NCBI GenBank assembly: GCA_949126835.1 | Contig: OX421499.1 | Span: 12,645,128-12,709,127 of the forward strand | Length of the DNA stretch: 64,000 nt | Source: Anisus vortex | Taxonomy: Eukaryota > Mollusca > Gastropoda > Planorbidae | Reading direction: 5' to 3' | In this document: in pieces, positions 34,732 through 46,700 of the stretch | Position numbering within the stretch: position 1 is the stretch's first letter | How the letters are laid out: every line of letters starts with the position of its first letter | Translations under genes and position numbers: made by a program | The notes under the pieces: generated by a model | What the model saw: the letters and a program-made list of their open reading frames with translations, nothing else | Database searches by the model: none | Told to the model about the DNA's origin: nothing

Positions 34732-37700
34732 CTGGGGGAGGGAAGGTGGAAACTTGATGTTAAAGATTACATCCGTTATATAAATGTATAAATATCTATA
34801 CCACAGGTCATCTTATATTTTACAGACGCTCCTTCTACAAAGAAGATTATTGCGTCCTACGCTCATCCGTGGTTTGAGTCTAGTCTCGCATCTTTATTAA
34901 TGTTTTAAAAATGATGTTAAGTTACTGGTTTTCCTGGTTTGTTCAGGCAACCCATTCCATGCCCGGATGCCACTCAGGAAGAAAGATAATTGACCTGTTT
35001 GTGCTGTGCGGCAGAGACCACAGAATAAATATTGAAAAGAATGCGCAATCGCATTTTTTTCTGTTTCCGGAAGTAATACCGACGCCATACTGTTTAGACT
35101 CAGCGGACCTGGTTACACTATATATTTATGTTTATTTGTAATGTCTTTTTCATCAAATCTACAAGTTCGAACACCCAAAGCTAAAGTTTCAGACAAAAGG
35201 TACAAAGGCTGTTGTGTAATAAACTTCAACAATGTGGCAAAAACGCTTGATTATCGTACAAATAAGCATGTCAAACTACATGGCTTTCCTAACCCCTAAA
35301 GGATAAACAACGGTTAGTTGTAACATCATATTTTACTTAATATTAGAGCCTTGCTTTAGTCATAAGCATGCTAAGACCAGATATCAATCATAAAAAAGCC
35401 TTTTGTCATTTTACTATAGTAGCGGCTCTATTGGTTTGCGCCTTGAGTCAAAAGAAAATGGCGCAAGCCAAGCTTCACTTATAGTGGCTGCGCATATAGG
35501 GATTGCGCATTCTGTTCTATACATATTCATTTGCAGAGACCCACCTGTGACCCAGCAAGATAGTTGACCTAGTTGTGCTGTGCGGCAGGGCAAACGGGAA
35601 AATGCACGAGTGCCTCATGACCTCCAGGAGAGTGGCCTCCGTAAAGGGTAGTTCCGGAAGGTCTTCCAGTGTCGGTTGTCTTTCTTTGCCTACCACCAGC
35701 ACGATTTCTCGATACACCTGCAGTCAAAGGTTAAAAGAAATGGGACAATGTATGATAAAGTTAGACAAACAGGCCTACAGAAGAATGAAATGAACGACAA
35801 AAAATATCTATATAGCAGTGGCTTATATAACAGATATGTGATTAATTGCTTCCTGGAAGCATTAATTTAGTTCGTTTATTAAAAGAGCTCGCTAGATTAA
35901 CTTGATGATTAGTTAGCGAATTGAAATATGTGTTTAGTCTATTGGTCTAATAGGTGAAAACCGATAAACGTTATGGATTTGTTGAATGGTTTATATACAG
36001 ATGAAAGTTCAATGTTCTCTAGAAGACTGGCTTATAAGTTTATATACAGTTTATATAAGTTTATATACAGATGAAAGTTCAATGTTCTCTAGAAGACTGG
36101 CTTATAAGTTTATATACAGTTTATATAAGTTTATATACAGATGAAAGTTCAATGTTCTCTAGAAGACTGGCTTATAAGTTTATATACAGTTTATATAAGT
36201 TTATATACACATGAAAGTTCAATGTTCTCTAGAAGACTGGCTTATAAGTTTATATACAGTTTATATAAGTTTATATACAGATGAAAGTTCAATGTTCTCT
36301 AGAAGACTGGCTTATAAGTTTATATACAGTTTATATAAGTTTATATACACATGAAAGTTCAATGTTCTCTAGAAGACTGGCTTATAAGTTTATATACAGT
36401 TTATATAAGTTTATATACACATGAAAGTTCAATGTTCTCTAGAAGACTGGCTTATAAGTTTATATACAGTTTATATAAGTTTATATACACATGAAAGTTC
36501 AATGTTCTCTAGAAGACTGGCTTATAAGTTTATATACAGTTTATATAAGTTTATATACAGATGAAAGTTCAATGTACTCTAGAAGACTGGCTTATAAGTT
36601 TCAGTAGATTTTGACTGTAGATAGTAGTAGTTCCGTCAGAACAAATTGATCCTTATAAGTTTTACAGACGTTCGTTCTGGATAGAAGATTATTACTTACA
36701 CTAGGATCAAAACTCCTGCAGTGCGGCAAGGGTCGGTCGGTGGCAGGGATAGAACCCGCGACGTGTCGGTTGACAGTTCGGTGAACTAACAGCATGACCA
36801 GCCGGCCTCTCTCTCTGATCCTAGGGGATTGTGTGTCTAGCACAACGCACACCGCCTTTACTTTACCCCAGCTACAAATTCAGGTACCCAACAGAGCTGG
36901 GTAGACTCGGGAGTACACATTCCAGACCCAAGAACCAATTCTAGCCTTTACCAGGATCGAACACAGGACCTTCCGTATGCCAGCCGAAATACAAAGTGTA
37001 TATTATCTGGATTCATTGTTTTAGTCATTGAGCTTTGCTGCATCACCGGCCCTATGGATCAATTTGATCTGACGGGATAGTTTTTTCTTTGTATAGACTT
37101 TGTATTGGATAAAAGCTGTCAATCAAACAAATAAGACCCACCCTGTCCTGTACTTCCGGGTGCGTCACCATGTAGAGCACTGCCCACTGGAGGGTGCTGG
37201 CGATGGTGTCAAACCCCGCCCCTATCAGCTCCTGCACTGTGGTCAGGATGTGCTCGTCCGTCAGCCCCACCGCCTCCTTCTCCTCCCGGGGCGTCTCGTT
37301 CACCGCCCGGATCAGGCAGTCGGTGACGTCGCGGATGACCCCTGGGTCGTAGGTGTCCAGGTGCTGCTGGAGCCTCTCCTTGCAGAAGGTGTCCATCAGA
37401 TGCAGGATTCGGAGAAACCCGTTGAACGATCTGTTGGTGCGCCAAAAAGAAAAAATATTTTGATTAATGTATTCAAATGACATTGAGATTTTTAGCGAGA
37501 GAAAAATTTTTAAAAAGTAAAGTATCCCGTCGGACCAAATTGATTCATAGGGCCGGTGACGCAACGTTCACCAGTTTTTGTGGCATCGATATACTAGCTA
37601 GGGGATTGTGTTGCCAGTACAATGTCCAGGCCGAATTTACAGTACCCCAACTTTAGTTAGGTACCCATCAAGTCTGGGTAGATTCAGGGACACAATCGAG

Positions 37701-40700
37701 TGCAGGGGAAAAAATCGTAGCCTTCACGGGGATTCGAACTCAGGACCTTTGGTACGTCAATCGAACGCGCTGCCTGCTTGGTCACCGTCCCCCATTAAGT
37801 TGTTAGAGAAAAAAAGAAAAAAAAAGATGGAGGTTTATAAGAGATTAGCTTTAATCATATGTATGGAGAATCAATCACACAATGTCTGCCCTATTTGAGG
37901 CATAAGGGGATTGTGTGGCCAGAAAAAATGTCCAATGTGTCATTTTAATCCTTGAACCAGTTAAGGGACGTGAAGTAGAAATAATACATAAGGCATTAAT
38001 TCTAACTTAGAAATACAACACAATAACAATCTGTTACGATGCTTAGATAAATGTAAGGACAAAATCACTTTTCTTATCTGTTATGTTAGAACAAATTCAT
38101 ATAAGTACTCTTTCTTTCCAAGTGGCATCGGGACATGGAATGGGTTGCCTGAACAAAACGATGAAATTAGGATTTCATGTTTTATGCCTTTTGATACTTC
38201 TTTACTCTTTGTCCTTCTGTCGTCAGTGTTTCTAGGTTTAATGATTTAACTATTGGTGTTACTCTTGCCAGTTGTGAATATTCGCTAGTAATGAACATTG
38301 CAGCTCTTTTCTGAATTTGTTTCTAATTTTTTTGCTACTCTTGTCACTTGTCGCTAGTAAGGGATTTGAACATGATACATTTCAGAATTTCATCCTACGC
38401 TGTACCACTGGGTCACAGCATTATGGACACTGCTCTTAATAAGCGCATAGATCTACAACTATAAAGCTCTTGAGGAGTGAAAATATGGTGCAAGGGGAGG
38501 CTACTGTACCTCTGTGTGAAGAATCGTGTCCACGGCATGATGTCCACTGGGTTACCTGCCCCTGCAAAGGCCATGAACTCGTCATTCAGTTTAACAAGTC
38601 GAAGAAAATCTGGATCGTCTCTCCTGATAACAAAAATTAAATAGATTTAAAAAATAACGACAAACATTTCAAAAGGAAACAAAACCAAAGATATTTGTGT
38701 GTAGGAATATTTACAGCATTACTTGCAGACTTCAAATAAGTCATAGAGTTTTATTTTGTCGTTTTAAAACCTTTTTTTAAATGTAGAAAATTTGGCGAAA
38801 ATCCGTTACCATGGAAGCAATCTCGTGGAACAAGGACTGCACCCTACTTATTATTTAATACTAGATATATCAAAACAGAAACGAGTGTCGTAGCCAATAG
38901 GTGAAGACTATGGGAGCTATCCTGTTTCTGAACATATTCCCTATTAGGGCTTCCTTTTCTTTTCAGTTGTTTCTAGTTGTTCGTTAAGCGGCTGGTCCTG
39001 TGGTTTGTTTACCTGACTGTCAAACAAAACTGCCCGGGTTCTCGCCCTGCCGCCGACCGATCCCTGCCGCCCTGCAGAAGTTTTGGGCCTAGTGGACGTA
39101 TTAATCTTCTATCTAGAAGGAACGTCTGTAAACTTAGAGGATATGAGATATTTTGTTTTTCATAACTCTAACTCTAAACGCATATAGCCTATATATATAT
39201 ATAGTTTAACAGAGGTGTTTCTTTGCTTTTGCATTTGAATTATTTTACCTTAAAATTATTTTCCTGTTAAATTTGTTTATTCATTTATTGTACCATAAAT
39301 TTAAGGTCCATTAGTCCTTTCAATGGGCTTGGTAGACATGGCGGCGCCCATCTCCTCTCCAAGTCGGCGGAGGATTTTTTTTTCAGATTGTCTGCACCGT
39401 CGGTCGAACCCCTGCTATTTTAGAAAATGCTGCGTCATTGTTTTGATTATTCATCTCGTGTGTCAGTACAACAATCAAACGGCGCAAACTGACATGGTTC
39501 GGTCACGTGTTTCTGCATAATAACCTGCCAAAAAAAAATTCTCCAAGGCACTGTAGAAAGTGGACGTCGGATTGGCCTTCAGCGGAGTTGCTGGTTCGAC
39601 AACATAAAAAATTGGACGGGGCTGCAGCTGGCTCAACTATTGACAACCGCTCAAGACATGCAAGAGTGGAAAAGGTTGACTGCTGAGGTATTCCATTCGC
39701 TCCCCCCTACGACCTCAACGGTAAAGGGATTGATGGTGTGTCAGAACCGTTTTCTTTTCGTTTTTCAATTTAATTTATGGGACTAATTAAATACTTTGCT
39801 TAATTCTATATTTGTTGTTTCGTTAATATATAATTCTAATAATCTGATGTAAATCTTAAATTTGAATTCTATGCTTGCATATGTGGCTATCAGGTTTTGA
39901 CATTAAAACCAGCAAAGTTCTTCAAGTGTAATAGTTTTATAGTAATTTAATGTTTTTAAAAAACAAAAATCAGAACCCACTTGTATTTCTTGCCGAAACA
40001 AATGTCACAAATGATGGAACCGACAGACAGGTATATCTCGTTGTGAGGGTTGACTGGCCGGCCGTCTGACCGAAGGAACAGAGACACCAGGACGTCTGCT
40101 TCTGTGGCGATGGTCTGGTCAATTGGATTGGACCGCTTGTTGCTAAAGCTGGCCAAAGCATTCTGGGCGATTCTGTAAACACAGTTAAATCCTTAAGACC
40201 ACAAACAAACAAACAAAAGAACATTTAACTTTATGTACAATCACTGTAATTTGTCGGAAAAATTCAGACTTTTATATTATATAGACAAGTGGTGCTTAAG
40301 TAAATGACCCACGACAGAAGACAAAATGGATAAAGACAAATGGATAGGCTTATGAAACAAAATATATCCATGTATAAAAGCTTAACTAAAAACTATTAGG
40401 AATCAAAGAACTGTACATATTTTGTATTACAAAATGAACAAAAATATTTAGATTCTCTAAGGATGGAAATAAAACAGTGGGATTTGATTTCATACAAAAT
40501 AATTTCAAAGTTACCGAATTAAGTTTAATAGTATAGGACTATAGAGTTTAGGTATTTAATAACTTTTTTCTTGAAAATATATTTAATGTGAATAATTAGC
40601 CACCTCCTCAGCTTATTCTGACATTCTTTCTCATACCTTTTCATGCCCTCCCTTACTCTTGCATTCAATCGACAACACTAAATGAGGCCCAACGAAAGGG

Positions 40701-43700
40701 CTACAAGCTTTGCTCAATTATCCAGAATGAATTTGTGTCAAAGGTGAAGGTCACTTACTTCCGATGCATCTTCCAACGGCCGGCATAGTCTCCAAACCCC
40801 ATGCTGTTTCCGTTACCTATGAACCGGAAGGAGTAAAAATCTGGCCTGCCCGCGAAGTCCCCGGCCTGTTTGATCAGGGCCTGCCTGACTGTCTTGATAC
40901 CGTTCAGTACAACGGCCGGTCTGCTGCCCATTGTGATTCGGTAAACATCCCCGTACAGGAATCTAGGGGAGATAACAACAACAACTATCAACAACCAAAC
41001 TATTATATAGTTAAAGTTGTGTGTTTGTGTGTGTGTTTACGAACGAGTGTGTTATATATTGGCGTGTGTGATATTGACACTCGAAGGTTAGGATATGAAA
41101 TTTGAAATTGAAGGTAAATGTCAAGTTCCACCGTTGTGCCACCTATCTTAATGCATCTCGGACATAGAAGTACACAATTTTTAATTTGTTACATACTGTC
41201 CAGTCCAGTAGATATAACAAAGATACATGGCAAACATAAATGATATCCTTATGCGATGTAATATGGTCTTACGTCCGAAATTTAAAAGTTATTTTCATAT
41301 CAAATTTTGTTTTTCATGTTTTAACTTAAAATTTTACATACGTTCTTTTAAAGATAAAAGATTATTACGTCCACTGGGCCCAAAACTCTTGCAGGGCGGC
41401 GGAGATTGGTCGGTGGCAGGGCTAGAACCCGGGCCGTTTTTATTGACAGTCGGGTGAACTAATCGCAGGACAAGCCGTCCAGAACTACTTTATGTTATTT
41501 TAGTACTAAACTAATGATGAAGTCGTGAAACTATCACAATGCGCTTTAAGTTAGCATATATATATATATGTATAGCGTAAGGTAGCATATAGATTATAGT
41601 AGCTGTGATGATTTAAAATATATATAGTTATTTTGGTGGGACATAATTTGTATAATCTCTAACCCGGTGTTAATGTACAGAATAAACGAGTGACGTTTTA
41701 CGATAAAAACAATGACGTGGGAGTTAGATGGAACGTAGCGTACATTTGAAGATAAAGACAGACGACCTAAGAATTTGGTAGTGGAAAGACGTGTTTTAGA
41801 CTAGGCTATATAAACTGTGATGTATTTGAATTCATCTTGTACATAAATTGCATTAAATATTGAGTTCTCATTTCTACTACAAGCCGGCAGTTTGTTCATT
41901 GATTATTATTGTATAATGTGATCTCCCTGAGAGTTGTTAACATAATATCTACAAAATAACGGTCACATTATTTGGCGCCCAACGAAAATTCGGAAGCTCA
42001 AGGTGAATTCGGAAGCCCAATGTGGAATATTGAAAATCAACGGAGAATGTTGAAGGAGAATCAAGGTGAATATTATTGAAAATCAATTTGAAAGAAAGCC
42101 TACAATATATTGTGAAGCACAGCTTAAAGAATACCGCAAATGAACGTTTCTTACGAATAAAAGAAGACTAAAATTAAATGTGAAGAAATATCGACGAGAA
42201 AGAAAATTTGACGGTTTAACAGTATAGCCTAGCACGTCTTGGAAATAAGCGCTACCAGTACATAACGGTGTACATGAAGATAGAAACGGAAGTTTATGTA
42301 TGTTACCAAGCAAGTCGGTTAAAAAGGACACTAGAAAATTGGAAGGCGTCTCGGATACATTTTAAAAGTATCGAAAGTGGTAACAATTATTGAAACAATA
42401 GTGAAGCTGTGGTTAATAGGACAAGCTAAGTTTGTCAAGTGAAGAGATTAAAAAAGAATCTCCGTAGAACTAGTAAATGGTTCGAGAAAAGAAGAATACT
42501 TCAGAATAGTCACAGAACTAGAAGTCAGTTCAGTACAGTAGCAGAAGTCAAGTGAAATTGGAAGTAAAAAGAAACTTCAACAAAGTGAAAGGATTGTAAA
42601 ACTTATGAATTAACGAACACACGAAGACTTTGGGCTGAAATAACCTGTGTGGTGGAGGATCATTTCGAGTCTGGAACCTGGGATTCGGAGACGGAAGGAA
42701 AAGGAACGCGTTTTTTAAGATAAGTAAACTGGTGTATACGTTATGTTGTAGTATAGTATATGCCTAGATTTTTCTTGTGAAATCACTGGCATGTATTAGT
42801 TTCTTTTAGGAATTTTGTGTATACACTTATTGAAAAGTCCCTGTAAGTCAGGTTAGTTGAAAAAGACTTTTCATAAGTGTATATTACATAATATATGTTA
42901 GATTGTATAGTCTTGTATGCACAGTGTTATTATATTGTTTATATATTTGTCATAGTAAATTTTTTGTGAATCTCTGGTCTCATCTACTATCTGTGGTGTT
43001 CTTATTTTATATGTATTGATTATTATATTGATATTTATTTTATGCATATTGCAATATTGCTTCCATTTTAAATTATATTAGTTTGTTGTAGGTATATATT
43101 TATTAATTGAAAATGGAGGGGTCCTCAGTGGACATATTAGCAAATTATATAAGTTGTGGTAAGGAGTTGGGATATGCTGGTAAGGAATTGGATGAGTGGG
43201 CGGAGAGAAAATATAGAGAGCAGTTAGAAAGAGTAGAAAGGGCTAAAGATAAAGCTAGAGCTGATGAGATTGAGCTAGAGAGATTAAAACAAATTGATAA
43301 AGATAAGGAAAGAGAAGAGAAGGCTAAAGAGAGGGAGGAAAAGGAGAAAGATAGAATTTTTCAGTTAAAAAAGTTAGAATTGGAGGCTAAGAATAATACT
43401 TCAAATGTAAACATTGGAGTCACTAGACCTGTTGTTGACCAGGAAATGGCTATTAGAAATAACATGTGTAGATTTACTTTCCAATTATTTAATGAAAAGG
43501 ATGGTTCTATTGATACATTTCTAAAAAAATTTGAAATGGAAATGGAGAGACAAAATTTTTCTTCATGTTATTGGTCTGGACTACTTGGAAAATCCTTTAC
43601 AGGAGATATTCCATCAAAAATTTGTATGGAACAATCAGATTATGCATCTGTCAAGGAACAATTGTTAAGACATTTTGGAAGTACAGAGGAGGCTTATAGA

Positions 43701-46700
43701 AAGAAATTTTTTGAAATGACTTTATCAAAGGAAGAAGATCCAAAAAGTTATTTTGACTCATTGACAAGTGCTATGGACAAATGGCTAAAATGTGCTAAAA
43801 TAGAAAAATCATTTGAGGAACTGAAGAATTTTATTATTAGAGATAAGGCAATATATTCACTCGATAAAAATCTCAAAGCATTCATTCAGGAGAGATCTCC
43901 CAAGACTATAGAAGAAATAGTTGACCTGATTAGGAACTATAAATTAGCTCATCCCATGGCACCTACTTCTAAAGGAGAGGATTACCAGGATATAATATGC
44001 TTTGCTAAAGGCAATGATAATTTTCAAAGAGGAAGACAATTATCAAGGAGCAAGATGAAGTGTGGTAATTGCGGAAGAAATAACCATGTTACTAAGGATT
44101 GTAAAGATAAGAGAGATAACACATTGACATGTTTTATATGTAAAAAGAAAGGACATATAGCAAGAAATTGCTTCAGAAGGTCAAATTCTGCTGGAAACAA
44201 TAATAATAATAATAGATCTCAGGGATATACACAACAGAGAGATCACAACTCCAGATTTAATCAGAACAGGAATCATTGTGGAGCTGTGTTATCAAGAAGC
44301 AAAGGAATAAAGTTTTTTCCAGGATATGTGGGATTAATACCAGTTTTTGCAGTTCGTGACACAGGAGCCTCTGTCATTGCAATAAACAGCAAATATGTTC
44401 AGTCAAATCAATACACTGGTGAGGTAGCAGATTGTACATCATTTGATGGAAGAGTGATTAAATTGAGGTTGGCCTACATTGATATTAGGACACCATATAT
44501 TACAGGTAGAGTACTGGCTCATGTTATAAATGATGCACCAATTGATTTAATTATTGGAAATGTTGAATCAGTTAAAGAATGTACTAGAGAGGAAATAGAA
44601 ACATGGGAATTTAACAATAAGCAAGCACAATGTAATGTGATTAATGAATGTAAAGCAAGCAATACTGAAGAAAGTCAGACAATGGTGAATAGTGAAAAAG
44701 ACACATCAATTGATAGTGAATCATTACTGAATGAAAACTTTAATTTGGAAAAATTCAAAAAAGAACAAAGAGAGGATACTACATTGAATAGACTATTCAA
44801 ATCTACAGAGAAAGGAAATACTAATAAAAATAGTGTAGGCAAAGTGAAAAATGATACACAACTATTAGTCAGAGAGATACTCATAAATGGCAGACAAGTG
44901 GAACAGATAGTTGTACCATATAAATATAGAACAGAAATAATGACTAATGCTCATTCTATACCATTGGCTGGTCATATGGGAGTTGGCAAAACCAAAAACA
45001 GAATAATACAACATTACTTTTGGCCTAAAATGTCAAAAGATGTGAAAAGATTTGTTAAACAATGCAAAGTGTGTCAGATGAAAGGATCTGGAAGTAATTT
45101 TACCAAAGCACCAATACAAACAGGAGTGACTGCAACTAGACCATTTCAGAAGGTAGCCATAGATATCATTGGTTTGATGCCTATTATGTCTAACAGAGGA
45201 CATAGATATATCCTTACATTGATTGATATATGTTCAGGGTATGCAGAGGCAGTACCATTAAAGAAAATTGAATCTACAGATATAGTGCAAGCATTATATT
45301 TAATATTTACTAGAATTGGATTTCCTGAAGAGATAATATCAGATAGAGGAACTCAATTTACATCAAAATTGACTAAGGAATTTATGGAAACATTTGGAAT
45401 AAAGCAGAAGTTTACAACACCCTATCATCCACAATGTAATAGAATGTGTGAGAGATTTAATAAAACTCTCAAGGAAATGTTGTCAAAAATTAGTAATGAG
45501 GATCCAAAGAATTGGGATTTGGCAATTCCATCAATTTTATTTGCATATAGAGAAACTACTCATGATAGTACAGGTTTTTCACCCTTTGAACTAATATATA
45601 GAGGTAATTCAAGAGGTCAGCTTGAGAGAATTGATGCAAAAATAAAATGTCATAGGCATAAGAATGAGACAGAAAAAGAATTTTGGAGGGGTTATTTTTC
45701 TAATGATAAATCTGTGGTAGATTGGAAATTGGACAAAATTAATCTTGAGAAAAAAGAAGAGGAAAGAGAAAAAAAGGTTCAATTAAATAAAATGAATCTA
45801 GGGATGAAAATCATGGAGTTAAATAATGAAGATAGCTTATGTGATAATGTTGTTGATGTAGTTAAGAAAGATGATATAGAAAATGAAAAATCAAAAATCT
45901 TAAGTGGAGAACCTAAAGTTTTATTGGAAGAATCTAAGAATTTAAATGAGGATTCTATTTGTAGGAGTATATTGGATGAATCAAGGATTGTTATTGAAGA
46001 GCTAAAGGAGATAGTTGAAGAACAAAAGGTCATATTTGAAACATTAGACTTAAAGGTCGTAAGAGAAGTTAGGATACAAATAGAAGAGGCACATATTAGA
46101 AAAGAGTCAGAGATCATTAGTAAAGAGTCAGTGGTTACTATGAAAGAGTCATTGGAAGTGATAGATAAGAATATAGTTCATGCAATGATTGAGAAAGAGA
46201 AACACTTAGAAATGAGTGATGTGCATAATGAATTTAATGATAAGTGGTTATTGGATAAGGTTGATACAAGAGTATTAAATGGTAAGTCAGTACAAGACAG
46301 TGTACTAAAGGATTGTCAGAAGGACAATATGGGAATTGATGATTGTCAGATGGGAGAAATGGCAATTATAGATAATCAGGATATGTTATGTGAAGATTGT
46401 GAAGAGGAGAAGATAAAGGGGTTTGATATGTTGATTGAAGATGGTCATAAGGAGAAAGATGATTTTAAGTTGTGTAGAGAGTGTTTTGAGAAAAATGAAG
46501 TGAAGTTTGTGGTGATGGAGACAAATGAAAAAGAGAAAGTGATGGAAATAGATAAAGGTGAAGAAAACATATGCTGTGAATTAGTGTTATTGAAAAGAGA
46601 AAAAGATGTAAGTGGTATGTTGGAAAGTAATTGTGGGAGTTTGATTAAGAGTATGTCAGAAAAGGGTTGTAGAAGAATGAAGGTGAGTCAGGAATTGGTT

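Noticed and set aside
36001..36630. CRISPR-like array
   Set aside because: Regular 70-bp period, but the whole unit including the spacer is repeated and the context is a eukaryotic intron; it is a minisatellite.
43107..43112. TTG as the start of the retroelement ORF
   Set aside because: The ATG two codons later (43113) is the natural eukaryotic start; TTG has no support.
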